DNA from: Paenalcaligenes suwonensis
GTDB taxonomy: Bacteria; Pseudomonadota; Gammaproteobacteria; Burkholderiales; Burkholderiaceae_B
DNA: 64,000 bases
Assembly (NCBI RefSeq): GCF_011290505.1
Contig: NZ_JAANPV010000010.1
Coordinates: forward strand, 62,001-126,000
Reading direction: 5' to 3'
The notes below the pieces were generated by a model. The model was given only the letters and a program-made list of their open reading frames with translations. It searched no databases and was not told where the DNA came from. The translations under genes and the position numbers were made by a program. This document shows, piece after piece, positions 46,140 to 54,791 of the stretch (its first letter is position 1; each line of letters starts with the position of its first letter).

Positions 46140-47099
46140 ATGGAGTCTCCCCCCTCAGCATCCCTACACCGCATAGGACCTCTAAGCCTGAGGCAAATTG
46201 AAGTCTTTCATGCCATTATTCTGACAGGCACATTAAGTGATGCAGGACGACTGCTACATGTGAGTCAACCCGCTATCAGTAGAGTGCTGTCTCATATGGA
46301 ACAACGATTAGGTTATGCGCTGTTTCACAGACACAAAGGCAGACTTCAGGCCACCCCCGAAGCCCAACGACTAACAGTAGAGCTGCAATCCATACACGAA
46401 GGCGTAGTACGTCTCAATGATCTTGCGCTTGCTATGGGACGCCGTGATGAGGGGCTAATTAGCATTGTGTCTTCCCCCAGTTTCAGTGAATGGTTAGTAC
46501 CCGAAGCAGCCGCTCGCTTCAAGCAACGCTATCCTAAAGTGGCTATAAAATATAGAACAATGGGCATGGACAATTTAATTCCACACCTATTAGCGGGCCA
46601 TGCCGATATTGCTATCTCCTTAGCCAAACCAGAACATCCCAATATCATTTCGCGTGCGTTGCGACACGGCAATATCTTCTGCGCTATTCCCGAGTCTCAC
46701 CCCTTAGTTCAGCAACAGCGCATCGAGCCGCAACACCTGCAAGAAGAAAACTTAATTGGCTATAGCAGGGATACCCCTTTGGGCGAAACCATTAACCATT
46801 ACTGGAACTCGCACAATATTCGACTTGATGTAGCGATTGAAGTGCGCTCACCACAATCAGCGTTCTCCTTTGTGAGGCGCAATCTTGGCATTGCACTAGT
46901 GGACTCTTACGGACTAACAGTCTCTAACCTGCAAGGAGTGTGTATTCGTCCCATACACCCCGCCATACCATTGTCAGTTTACGTAAATCACACTAAGCTA
47001 ACTCCCCCGTCCTCATTAGCTCAAGATTTCATACAAGAGTTTTCTACCGTATTAAAAACAAACTTAAAAACAAACACTCAAACTCTGCTAGAACAATAA
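46140..47099 (+). CDS. LysR-family regulator of the hydantoin operon
   Basis: 319 residues. N-terminal winged helix LRQIEVFHAIILTGTLSDAGRLLHVSQPAISRVLSHME, then an effector domain (about 95-300) with LLAGHADIAIS. Ribosome site GAAGGAAG. Divergent from the hydantoinase operon, so it probably senses a hydantoin or product and activates that operon; inference from position. Confidence 0.9.
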   Translation: MESPPSASLHRIGPLSLRQIEVFHAIILTGTLSDAGRLLHVSQPAISRVLSHMEQRLGYALFHRHKGRLQATPEAQRLTVELQSIHEGVVRLNDLALAMGRRDEGLISIVSSPSFSEWLVPEAAARFKQRYPKVAIKYRTMGMDNLIPHLLAGHADIAISLAKPEHPNIISRALRHGNIFCAIPESHPLVQQQRIEPQHLQEENLIGYSRDTPLGETINHYWNSHNIRLDVAIEVRSPQSAFSFVRRNLGIALVDSYGLTVSNLQGVCIRPIHPAIPLSVYVNHTKLTPPSSLAQDFIQEFSTVLKTNLKTNTQTLLEQ

Positions 47100-47224
47100 A
47101 ATCAGTCTAACCGCTGATGTTTTAGCACGCTGCTCCCCACTCACCAAACGCCGGAGTCTGTTATCTACACTCTGGCTTGCTATTTTTGTCCAAGATTTCA
47201 TTGGACGATGAAGGAACTCAAGCA

Positions 47225-47833
47225 ATGGATATTGCATTAACACTGTTGGCTGTTTTTGTGGTGTGGCATGTGCTGCGCGCTAAATATCAGCGCACACATA
47301 TTGCGCTACTGGGTCGCCATCTATCCAATCTACAGCTTGAGCGCCACATGGAAACGTTGACGCAAGGCTATACCCGCGCCATCAAAGAAACTGACGAGAT
47401 GCGTCAGTTGCAGGTGCTAGAAACCTACGCCCAGACAGAGCGCGCCGTGGCCGCACAAATCCAAACCTTGGCAACCTCCATACAAAAAGAAAGCCTAGAG
47501 GCCGCCAGCATGGTGTCACTGCCTATGTGTGTTCCTTATGCGGAGCGTTTTTTGCCAGCGATTACTCGTGATTTTCGCGAGTTACTCGCCATTCACGCGG
47601 TAGGTTTACGCTATGTGGTGGATAACGAAGACGGTTTGGATGCTAAGGGGCGTGCTTTCCATCTGTCCGCCGAACTGTACTTGTTCCAGCACAGTTGCCA
47701 TTGGTTCTGCAAATCCAAAGCCGTAGCGGATGCCCGTTTGGCAGTACGCCATCAAGTGACCCACCAAAAGGTGTTGGAATCGGTATCCAACGTGACCCGT
47801 ACTGCGTATCAAGATTGGTTAAAAAAACACTAA
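47225..47833 (+). CDS. Membrane-anchored protein of unknown function
   Basis: 202 residues from the ATG at 47225 (GAAGGAACTC upstream). One N-terminal membrane helix (ALTLLAVFVVWHVL) followed by a mainly helical soluble part with many Gln/Glu, probably cytoplasmic or periplasmic depending on topology. Contains two Cys-His stretches (HSCHWFCKSKA). I recognise no domain. Flanked by the LysR gene and a terminator; stands alone. Confidence 0.7.
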   Translation: MDIALTLLAVFVVWHVLRAKYQRTHIALLGRHLSNLQLERHMETLTQGYTRAIKETDEMRQLQVLETYAQTERAVAAQIQTLATSIQKESLEAASMVSLPMCVPYAERFLPAITRDFRELLAIHAVGLRYVVDNEDGLDAKGRAFHLSAELYLFQHSCHWFCKSKAVADARLAVRHQVTHQKVLESVSNVTRTAYQDWLKKH

Positions 47834-47861
47834 TCCTCTACGCTTTGCTGAAAGCAGCCAC

Positions 47862-47893
47862 AAAAAATGCCGCATTAAATGCGGCATTTTTTA
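47862..47893. terminator. Bidirectional intrinsic terminator
   Basis: AAAAAATGCCGCATT and AATGCGGCATTTTTT arms meet with almost no loop, between the convergent membrane-protein and cyclase genes. Confidence 0.92.
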
Positions 47894-47912
47894 TACGTGA
47901 GAAAGCACTGCG

Positions 47913-48887
47913 CTACTTAATCACTACCGGATTCACCGGTGAGCCTGATGCTTGATGAATTTTCAGCGGGGCAGCCACATATAAAAAGGTGTATTGCCCA
48001 TCGGTTGCACAACTGTGCGCCAAGGACTCCAAGTCGCAGATTTCCGTTAAGGTCACCCCAAGATTGCGCATTAACGCGCAATGTAAGGGTAACGCCACCC
48101 CCGTTTTAGGATCGTAGGTGGTTTCATTCGCGATGGTATCAGTCACTAAGTTGGGAATTTCTTTCTCGTAAAACCACTCTACTAACTCGCGAGAATAACA
48201 TAAGCCAGGCTCGCAAAAATCCTGATAAAACTGTTCTTGGTCCTCAAAAAACTGCGAGAGAAAGTTCGTGCGAATAATCACAATATCGTGCTTATCAATG
48301 GTATGGCCTTGAGCCCTGGCACATGCCTCTAGATCTTTGTGAGTGAAAGTCTCTTTTTTATCTAAGGACGACTTACCTCTAAACCTAGCCATATCCAGCA
48401 ACACGCCACGCCCCACAATACCTCGTTGCGCCAAGGGCTCTACACTGGCTTTATGCATACCCCCTACCGTAGTGCGAGCATCATAGCCATTCCAGATTTG
48501 GCCGTCGTACCACACGTGGCCCAGCGCATCATACTGCGTAGAGCCTTGTAAAAAAGCCTCTATTTTGTCATCGGAATAATGCATCCCACCCGGGAATTGC
48601 GGCGCCCCTTTAGCGTCTCCATCCCAACTGGACTCATCCATGACCATCGTCCGCACTGCCGGTGTACGTCCCGGCCATACTGGGTCCCCCCTAGGATCAC
48701 CAATCAGCCGTTGCAGGGTAATCACCTTACCTTGCTGTATGTGCTTAACCCCTCGCAGCACCTCAGACGAGGTTAAAAAGTTAAGTGCCCCTACCTCATC
48801 GTCAGGCCCCCAACGCCCCCAGTTACTGGGTGCATCTTTTAACAACTCTCCCATGGCGGGTACATCGTATGTATGGTCATGTCCCAT
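47913..48887 (-). CDS. Cyclase-family metal-dependent hydrolase
   Basis: 324 residues, ribosome site GGAGACGGT. Belongs to the cyclase/kynurenine formamidase fold: the usual HxGTHxDxPxH motif appears as STQYDALGHV, a variant I associate with a longer subfamily, followed by GRGVLLDMARFRG and ALPLHCALMRNLGVTLTEICDLESLA. Hydrolyses an amide or lactone; substrate unknown. Divergent from an IclR regulator, which likely controls it. Confidence 0.85.
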   Translation of the reverse strand: MGHDHTYDVPAMGELLKDAPSNWGRWGPDDEVGALNFLTSSEVLRGVKHIQQGKVITLQRLIGDPRGDPVWPGRTPAVRTMVMDESSWDGDAKGAPQFPGGMHYSDDKIEAFLQGSTQYDALGHVWYDGQIWNGYDARTTVGGMHKASVEPLAQRGIVGRGVLLDMARFRGKSSLDKKETFTHKDLEACARAQGHTIDKHDIVIIRTNFLSQFFEDQEQFYQDFCEPGLCYSRELVEWFYEKEIPNLVTDTIANETTYDPKTGVALPLHCALMRNLGVTLTEICDLESLAHSCATDGQYTFLYVAAPLKIHQASGSPVNPVVIK

Positions 48888-49131
48888 TACCGTCTCCTTG
48901 TATGAACCGTTAATGACGCAACACCCTACACACCCAATCTAGCATAGACCGTTGGGCATACCTATTCAGGCTCTCCCGTAGTAAAGATCGCTGTAGATGT
49001 ACCCAAGCACTCTATGCTTCCCCGCTATGTATGTTATATAGTCCTGCTTGCGAATGGTAACTGATCAATCAAGTAGCCATTTGCGCTATGCTAAAACGAT
49101 GCTCATCCAAACATAGCGGGAGACATTTGCT

Positions 49132-49941
49132 GTGATAGATCAAGGTAATCGGTCAGGGGAAGCTCATTGGCCCGCACCTGAAGAGAAAAAAAACAAGACT
49201 CAAGCTAGCCAAACGCTGCTTCGTGGGTTGGATATTATTGACGCTGTTGCCAGCGGTATTGATGACTTATCTGAAATTGCTAAAGTCACCGGCATGACAT
49301 ACAGCACGGCCCACCGTATTCTTAGCGCCTTGCAACAGCGCCACTACATACGTCGTGAGCCCGATCAAGGCTATCGCTTGGGGCATGCTCTATTAGGCTT
49401 GGGTTACCAAGCACAAGCACAGATTGATTTGGTTAAGCTTGCCAAACCTCTGTTAATAGAACTGGCACGCCAAACCTCTGACACCGTGCACTTAGGTATG
49501 CCTTCCCAAGACTCTATTGTGTACTTGGAAAAAATTTCTAGCCGCCGCCCTGTGGAAATCAGTTCCCGCGTCGGCGGTAATAAACCCTTGTTCTCTACCG
49601 GTATAGGTAAAGCCCTGTTGCTGGATCAAAGCGAACAGCAATGGTTAGATTTATACGATCGCAGCCCTGCCCACCTACAAGCTATTTGCGAACGCGATAA
49701 GTGGCTACAAATGATGCGCCATTATGCACAGGGCGGGTACGCCTTTGACTTGGGCGAAGATGAATCCACCATCCGCTGTGTGGCCGCCCCCATTCGGGAC
49801 GGGCGCAACCAAATTGTGGCGGCTGCCAGTGTGTCCAGCACTGTGGAATATATGCCACCCGGCCGTATGCAGCAGTTAGTCGCTACGGTACAAAGCACAG
49901 CCATGCAAATTAGCACCGCCCTTGGGTACCGCGCCGCCTAA
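49132..49941 (+). CDS. IclR-family regulator
   Basis: 269 residues from a GTG start with GCGGGAG about 11 bases upstream. Winged helix (DLSEIAKVTGMTYSTAHRILSALQQ) then an IclR effector domain (VHLGMPSQDSIVYLEKISS, FSTGIGKALLL, DLGEDESTIRCVAAPIRD). Divergent from the cyclase gene with a 244-base gap (48888-49131) that holds no gene. Less like MhpR than the two IclR proteins at 21-23 kb. Confidence 0.9.
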   Translation: MIDQGNRSGEAHWPAPEEKKNKTQASQTLLRGLDIIDAVASGIDDLSEIAKVTGMTYSTAHRILSALQQRHYIRREPDQGYRLGHALLGLGYQAQAQIDLVKLAKPLLIELARQTSDTVHLGMPSQDSIVYLEKISSRRPVEISSRVGGNKPLFSTGIGKALLLDQSEQQWLDLYDRSPAHLQAICERDKWLQMMRHYAQGGYAFDLGEDESTIRCVAAPIRDGRNQIVAAASVSSTVEYMPPGRMQQLVATVQSTAMQISTALGYRAA

Positions 49942-49964
49942 TCAAGCGGCGGGTACAACTACTG

Positions 49965-50435
49965 TTAGCCTTTTGTAGCCATCGCATCAGCAACTGCTTG
50001 GGGTGTTTTTCTAAAGCTCACCCCCAAGCGGTTGTAAGCATTCATCACGCTGATGGCAATGGTCAGATCGGCCACTTCTTTCTCGTTAAAAACTAGGCTC
50101 ACCGCCACAAAGTCGGCGTTAGGCACACCAGTAGCAGCAACATTAGTTACGCTTTCTGCCCACGCTAATGCAGCACGCTCACGCTCATCAAATAACGTAC
50201 CAGCCTCTGCCCACGCCTGCACTAAGGTGATTTTTTCTATTGCTACCCCACGCTTCAATAAGTCGCGAGTGTGCAAGTCTAAGCAGTACGCACAATTGTT
50301 GATTTGCGAAACACGCAAGTACACCAAATCTACCAAAACAGGTGACAGGCCAGACTGCGTTACATAGCCGTACACACCATTTAAGGCTTTAGCGCCTGCG
50401 GGGGAAACGTGGTTATAGTCTAGTCGTGTAGTCAT
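49965..50435 (-). CDS. Carboxymuconolactone decarboxylase / AhpD-like protein
   Basis: 156 residues. AhpD-like fold with the redox pair in NNCAYCLDLHTRDLLKRG (CxxC plus downstream His), typical of alkylhydroperoxidase-type members. Likely removes peroxides or acts as a thiol reductant partner. Last of a three-gene minus-strand unit with an azoreductase and an acetyltransferase. Confidence 0.9.
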   Translation of the reverse strand: MTTRLDYNHVSPAGAKALNGVYGYVTQSGLSPVLVDLVYLRVSQINNCAYCLDLHTRDLLKRGVAIEKITLVQAWAEAGTLFDERERAALAWAESVTNVAATGVPNADFVAVSLVFNEKEVADLTIAISVMNAYNRLGVSFRKTPQAVADAMATKG

Positions 50436-50465
50436 TTGAGTACTCCTATAAAAATACGGGTCGCC

Positions 50466-51074
50466 CTAGCAGCGATTAGCAAAATGTTGGGCTATCTCGG
50501 CCGTCGCCTGCTGACGTGCTAGTGCTCGCGCCTGTTCACCAAATGCGCTGCCTTGTACGGAAAAAAAGTGCACATCGTGAATACCTATGGTGGCAAAAAC
50601 CGTGCGCAAATAAGGGGTTAAAAAGTCTGGCTGACGCGCACGGTCTCCGCTAATCATGGCCCCTGACGATACCGCCACATACACTGGCCTATCGCTAAGT
50701 GTCCCTACTTTGCCCTCAGAAGTAGCATGAAAACTATGACGAACGCGCACCACATGATCTATCCACGCTTTTAAGCCTGATGGCACGGTGTAGTTGTGCA
50801 TGGGCGTCGCAATAACCACACTGCTGGCATCTACCAAACTACGCATCAAACTGGCAGACAACGCTAACGAGCCGCTATCTTGTTTATCAGGATCTGCAGG
50901 GGCTCCCAGTGTGGCGGCATATTCGGCATCCACATGCGGTAGTGCTGACGTATTCAGCTCTATCAATTCGGCTTCGGGTGTCACACCTAACAAATGCTGC
51001 ACTATATGCTGCGACAACTGATAGCTTTCAGACTGTGTGCCTTGCGGACTGCAGGTTAAACGCAAAATACTCAT
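50466..51074 (-). CDS. azoR: FMN-dependent NADH-azoreductase / quinone reductase
   Basis: 202 residues, flavodoxin-like fold. LRLTCSPQGTQSESYQLS binds the FMN phosphate; TPMHNYTVPSGLKAWIDHVVR is the AzoR hallmark. Reduces quinones or azo compounds with NADH. Its ATG overlaps the acetyltransferase stop by 4 bases, so translation is coupled. Confidence 0.93.
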   Translation of the reverse strand: MSILRLTCSPQGTQSESYQLSQHIVQHLLGVTPEAELIELNTSALPHVDAEYAATLGAPADPDKQDSGSLALSASLMRSLVDASSVVIATPMHNYTVPSGLKAWIDHVVRVRHSFHATSEGKVGTLSDRPVYVAVSSGAMISGDRARQPDFLTPYLRTVFATIGIHDVHFFSVQGSAFGEQARALARQQATAEIAQHFANRC

Positions 51075-51517
51075 GCTGCGTGTGCTCCCAACCGTTTGCT
51101 AAAACGTATGGCTCCAGTTAACAAGCCTTGTCTGAAATAAAACCGCTGTGCTAACGCATTATCTATACCGGTATCCAACACCAATTTGGCGCAGTGCTGT
51201 TCCACCGCAATACGTTCTAGTGTTTGCAGTAATAATGCGCCATGCCCACTACTGCGGCTATGCGCTGTCACCACTAAATCATCCACATACATAAAGCGGC
51301 CACACACCAAGTTTTCTTGATACCTATAGCCAGCTAAAGCAACTGGCTGCTGGTTTTCCCACACGGCAAGCAGTGTGTAATGCTGGCTATGCATGCGAGC
51401 CACTCGACTAGCAAAGTCAGCCGCATCGCTAAGGTGCGGTCGTAATTCTTGCATGACTGAAAAACAAGCATACAGTGCTTCGGTGCTTTCTACAGTACGG
51501 ATTTCTGGATGACTCAT
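51071..51517 (-). CDS. GNAT-family N-acetyltransferase
   Basis: 148 residues from the ATG at 51517, supported by GGGAATC upstream; the frame continues 29 codons further up without homology. GNAT fold with acetyl-CoA loop RSSGHGALLLQTLE and C-terminal AQRFYFRQG. First gene of the acetyltransferase-azoR-AhpD unit, divergent from a MocR-type regulator. Acceptor unknown. Confidence 0.88.
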   Translation of the reverse strand: MSHPEIRTVESTEALYACFSVMQELRPHLSDAADFASRVARMHSQHYTLLAVWENQQPVALAGYRYQENLVCGRFMYVDDLVVTAHSRSSGHGALLLQTLERIAVEQHCAKLVLDTGIDNALAQRFYFRQGLLTGAIRFSKRLGAHAA

Positions 51518-51570
51518 GATGATTCCCAACGCTAGGGGGCACGCTACTGTGCACCGGTTTGAGTCTGTAT

Positions 51571-51590
51571 TGTAGGAGCCACATGCTACA
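51571..51590. promoter_or_regulatory. Inverted repeat between the MocR and acetyltransferase genes
   Basis: TGTAG and CTACA arms with 10 bases between, in the 109-base divergent gap. A plausible site for the MocR regulator, though short. Confidence 0.35.
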
Positions 51591-51626
51591 CTCCAAAGAG
51601 CCATAAATTGATATTTGGACTAGGCC

Positions 51627-53045
51627 ATGATTTCATTACCTCTAGCCAGTACGCTACCTGCCTCACCCGAGTCTGAGCCACTTTATCGGCAAATTTATGA
51701 ACGTTTTCTCTCGGCTATTGCGCAAGGCTCACTACAGCCGGGTGATCGCATTCCCTCTGCCCGCGCACTCGCTAAAGAGCTAGGTGTAGCACGCGGTACG
51801 GTAGAACTGGCCTATGCGCTGCTGCATGCTGAAGGCTATGTACAGCCTCGCGGCCAAGCTGGCACCGTCATCACGCCAGGTTTACTGGCTAGTGCTGTCA
51901 ACACGCCACTACCGCCCCATCGCGCCCCCTCTACCGCCTCAGACACCGCTTCGACTTCGGCGTTATTACCCTTTCAAATGGGCATACCTGCCTTAGATGC
52001 TTTCCCTAGAAAAATCTGGGCTCGACTGGGTGCTCGCCAACTGCGCGCCACACACGCTGTTGATTTAGGCTACCCGCCTGAAAATGGCCTACCCGCGTTA
52101 CGCTCAGCCATTGCCACACACCTGCACGTAGCACGCGGTATTCATTGCAACCCAGCACAAGTTTTTATCACCTCTGGCTACCGCGAGAGTGTGAACCTTG
52201 TAATTCAGGCTCTATTAACAAAAGGCGATCAGGTATGGATAGAAGACCCCTGCTATCCCCCTACCCGCGAACTCACCAACCATGCTGGCTTAGTCGCAGC
52301 AGCCATCCCCGTGGATGCCGAGGGCATGGATATAGCCTATGGCCTTGAGCATGCCCCACAAGCAACCGCTGCCATTGTTACTCCAGCCCATCAAAGCCCG
52401 TTGAGCGTCACGCTATCACTCACTAGACGCCAAGCCTTACTGGAGTGGGCTGCACAACAACAAAGCTGGATTATTGAAGATGATTACGATGGTGAGTACC
52501 GCTATGTCAGCCGTCCACTGCCCGCCCTAAAAAGCTTGGATAAGCATGGTCGCGTGCTGTATGCAGGCACGTTTAGCAAAGTGCTGTTTCCAGGTATACG
52601 CCTAGCGTATCTGGTGGTGCCTGATGCGTTAATCCCCACCTTTGAGCACATCAATAAAATAGTGGGTAATGGCATTCCTGCCCTGACTCAGCAACTGGTC
52701 AGCGCCTTCATGGCAGAAGGGCTCTTTGTCCGCCACATTCAGCGCATGCGTAAGCTGTACGCTGAACGCCGCACAGCGACTGCCACAGGTTTAGCGAAGG
52801 CATTGGGGCCTGATATTTCTATAGACCCGCAACCTGGCGGTATGCATTTAGTGCTGCGCCTAGGCGATCACACTAGCGATACGCTGATCGCGCAGCGCAT
52901 GCGAGAACATGGCATGTACGCTCATGCTTTATCACACTGGTCTACACACGATACGGCGCACTCGGGCCTGCTGCTAGGCTTCACCAACATAGCTTCGCAA
53001 GAGGAAGCTGAACGCTTAGGCCATGTCATACGCACACTGCTATAA
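51627..53045 (+). CDS. MocR/PdxR-family regulator (GntR HTH plus aminotransferase domain)
   Basis: 472 residues. N-terminal GntR winged helix (LYRQIYERFLSAIAQG, SARALAKELGVARGTVELAY), a linker, then a fold-type I aminotransferase-like domain (about 110-472) with TSGYRESVNLV, EDDYDGEY and the PLP-binding Lys in GTFSKVLFPGIRL. PLP binding is therefore likely. Divergent from the acetyltransferase-azoR-AhpD genes, its most likely targets. Confidence 0.93.
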   Translation: MISLPLASTLPASPESEPLYRQIYERFLSAIAQGSLQPGDRIPSARALAKELGVARGTVELAYALLHAEGYVQPRGQAGTVITPGLLASAVNTPLPPHRAPSTASDTASTSALLPFQMGIPALDAFPRKIWARLGARQLRATHAVDLGYPPENGLPALRSAIATHLHVARGIHCNPAQVFITSGYRESVNLVIQALLTKGDQVWIEDPCYPPTRELTNHAGLVAAAIPVDAEGMDIAYGLEHAPQATAAIVTPAHQSPLSVTLSLTRRQALLEWAAQQQSWIIEDDYDGEYRYVSRPLPALKSLDKHGRVLYAGTFSKVLFPGIRLAYLVVPDALIPTFEHINKIVGNGIPALTQQLVSAFMAEGLFVRHIQRMRKLYAERRTATATGLAKALGPDISIDPQPGGMHLVLRLGDHTSDTLIAQRMREHGMYAHALSHWSTHDTAHSGLLLGFTNIASQEEAERLGHVIRTLL

Positions 53046-53060
53046 CAGGCTATACAGCGT

Positions 53061-53534
53061 TTACGTAGCAGTACGCGGGTTAAACATTCTGTCGTCGTAC
53101 ATAAAATCGTACTGCTCTACCACGTGCACCTGCTGTATAGCGGGATGCAATGGGTTAATCACAATATTCTGCTCTAAGGGCAACACGGCCGACGGCACAA
53201 TCAGCCCTAAAAATTTGGCTTCGCGTAACCACGCTGTGCCGTATGCCATACTCGCACGATCAGGCGGGATGCTATTCCACCCTTTGGGTAAGGCGCTAGC
53301 TTCAGGGGTGAAATACAAGGCCGCGTCATCGGGCAGTTGAAACTGGGTAATTTTCAACGGCAACAGTGGATAACTATTGGTGTGCACAAAGGTTTCTAGG
53401 CTACAAATAGCGGGCGATAACCCCATGTACACCGCACGCACATCGGCATCGTTCCACCGTCCACCCTCTAGCGCCGCCCCTACCCCAGATAAATCGTTGG
53501 CGCGTTTAGCTTTAGCGATTCTCCACGCAATCAT
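53061..53534 (-). CDS. RES-domain toxin
   Basis: 157 residues from the ATG at 53534. RES fold with the Arg in WRIAKAKRAN, GGRWND, VYMGLSPAICSLETFVH carrying the Ser and Glu, matching the Arg-Glu-Ser pattern that names the family. Known members (MbcT, ParT, Res) degrade or transfer from NAD+, stopping growth. The ATG overlaps the antitoxin stop (TAATG). Confidence 0.88.
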   Translation of the reverse strand: MIAWRIAKAKRANDLSGVGAALEGGRWNDADVRAVYMGLSPAICSLETFVHTNSYPLLPLKITQFQLPDDAALYFTPEASALPKGWNSIPPDRASMAYGTAWLREAKFLGLIVPSAVLPLEQNIVINPLHPAIQQVHVVEQYDFMYDDRMFNPRTAT

Positions 53535-54040
53535 TAGGCTACACCGCCCCACTCCAAGGCATGCAAGATGCGCATAACCTGTTTAGCGCCAATGGCGGTT
53601 TCGCAATTCATCACCGGGCTATTACCATTTAAGGCTTGATGCGGCGTAGACATCCACTTGGCAGCGGCAGCGCTATCCTCAAATACACTTTCTGCCTGCA
53701 ATGCCACCGTCGCGACACGGTCTAAGCGTTCCGAGGCCGTAATATCCAGCGGTTTATCGGCAGTACGACGACGTTCGTATGTAGCTGTGGACACATTCAG
53801 CAGTTCTACCAGCGAGCGCATATCCATATTGAAGGTCTCGCGCACCGCATCTGCCATCGCTACGGAGTGGCCTGCCTTGATCGTACTAATACGATCAGAC
53901 TCGCTCATCTTACCTACAGAGTGCGCCATCGCCCAAAAACCAGTATCCGCCGCGCGACGTCGCGTGCGACGCTTTGTCGCATCTGCCGATACCGCCGCAC
54001 TTCGCGTACTGCGGCTGCTACGTACAGGATTGGTTAGCAT
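53534..54040 (-). CDS. Xre/MbcA/ParS-type antitoxin
   Basis: 168 residues from the ATG at 54040 with GAGGAGCG upstream. Basic Ser/Arg-rich N-terminus, an Xre-like helical domain (MRSLVELLNVSTATYERRRTA) and the C-terminal toxin-binding domain (AAKWMSTPHQALNGNSPV, GAKQVMRILHALEWG). It neutralises the RES toxin and likely represses its own promoter. The N-terminal about 50 residues are longer than in short family members. Confidence 0.87.
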   Translation of the reverse strand: MLTNPVRSSRSTRSAAVSADATKRRTRRRAADTGFWAMAHSVGKMSESDRISTIKAGHSVAMADAVRETFNMDMRSLVELLNVSTATYERRRTADKPLDITASERLDRVATVALQAESVFEDSAAAAKWMSTPHQALNGNSPVMNCETAIGAKQVMRILHALEWGGVA

Positions 54041-54085
54041 TATGCGCTCCTCAGTGACCACCACAAAAACCATCAATTGATTAAA

Positions 54086-54114
54086 ACTATACCATCAAAA
54101 GATGAATATATGAA
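54086..54114 (-). promoter_or_regulatory. Candidate promoter of the toxin-antitoxin pair
   Basis: On the minus strand: TTCATA (54114-54109), 17-base spacer, TATAGT (54091-54086). The motif TTGATGG occurs twice 23 bases apart (once inside the spacer), which could be the antitoxin's operator. Confidence 0.5.
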
Positions 54115-54127
54115 TTCGTGCTTCAAT

Positions 54128-54709
54128 TTACTGGCCGTCTGGCTCACTCAACACACAAAATGGTCCGTTGGCTTTTAAATATAAGGACTCGGCTTTTACC
54201 TTTTCCAGCATCGCTTTCCCTATCCTAAAACCCGACACGGCATAGCCGGCCGTGCTCTGCACCTTAGCCGGCACAGTACACCGCTGAAATACCTTCCAAA
54301 TCAGTTTGAGTTGCGCCGCCAAAGTGGCCTGCGAAGCGTCGTCGCCATCTAAGGTATTCCATCGTATGGCCATGCGACCACACTCTGCCATGATGAAGCG
54401 GTGTGGATACCTATAAGCCGGCGCATAGTTATCTATCACTGCACTCACAGTCTTAGGCTGATAAAGCAAAAACTGCAGCGCCGAATGATCAAAATCAGCA
54501 AAAGCTTGGCTCACATACGGCGAGGCGCCACAGCGCAGCGCGTCGCTTAACGTATCAAACTGATGCACCACCAAATGATCAGGGCTGGGGTGTGAGCATC
54601 GCCATGACAACGTGGGCAATGCCTCGTGTAGTGCACGACTAAACTCTGCTACATCGTCGTCGGCCAACCAAAAATACGTGGATTTGGTTTTCTGCCCTTT
54701 CTCTCGCAT
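54128..54709 (-). CDS. Protein of unknown function
   Basis: 193 residues from the ATG at 54709. I prefer this start because the longer frame to 54778 would read through the terminator of the upstream oxidase gene. Soluble; stretches such as STYFWLADDDVAEFSRALHEALP and YRYPHRFIMAECGRMAIRWN are notable, with no domain I recognise. It lies between that terminator and the toxin-antitoxin promoter, so may be an accessory gene. Confidence 0.65.
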   Translation of the reverse strand: MREKGQKTKSTYFWLADDDVAEFSRALHEALPTLSWRCSHPSPDHLVVHQFDTLSDALRCGASPYVSQAFADFDHSALQFLLYQPKTVSAVIDNYAPAYRYPHRFIMAECGRMAIRWNTLDGDDASQATLAAQLKLIWKVFQRCTVPAKVQSTAGYAVSGFRIGKAMLEKVKAESLYLKANGPFCVLSEPDGQ

Positions 54710-54722
54710 AGACGTCTCACAT

Positions 54723-54767
54723 AAAAAAACACCCCACAGGCTGGAGTCATCCAACCCGTAGGGTGTA
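54723..54767 (-). terminator. Intrinsic terminator after the GlcD-like oxidase gene
   Basis: Read on the minus strand, ACACCCTACGGG pairs with CCTGTGGGGTGT (with G-U pairs), then TTTTTTT. It starts about 25 bases after the oxidase stop. Confidence 0.82.
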
Positions 54768-54791
54768 GTGTAAAACACGATGCTGCAGCGC

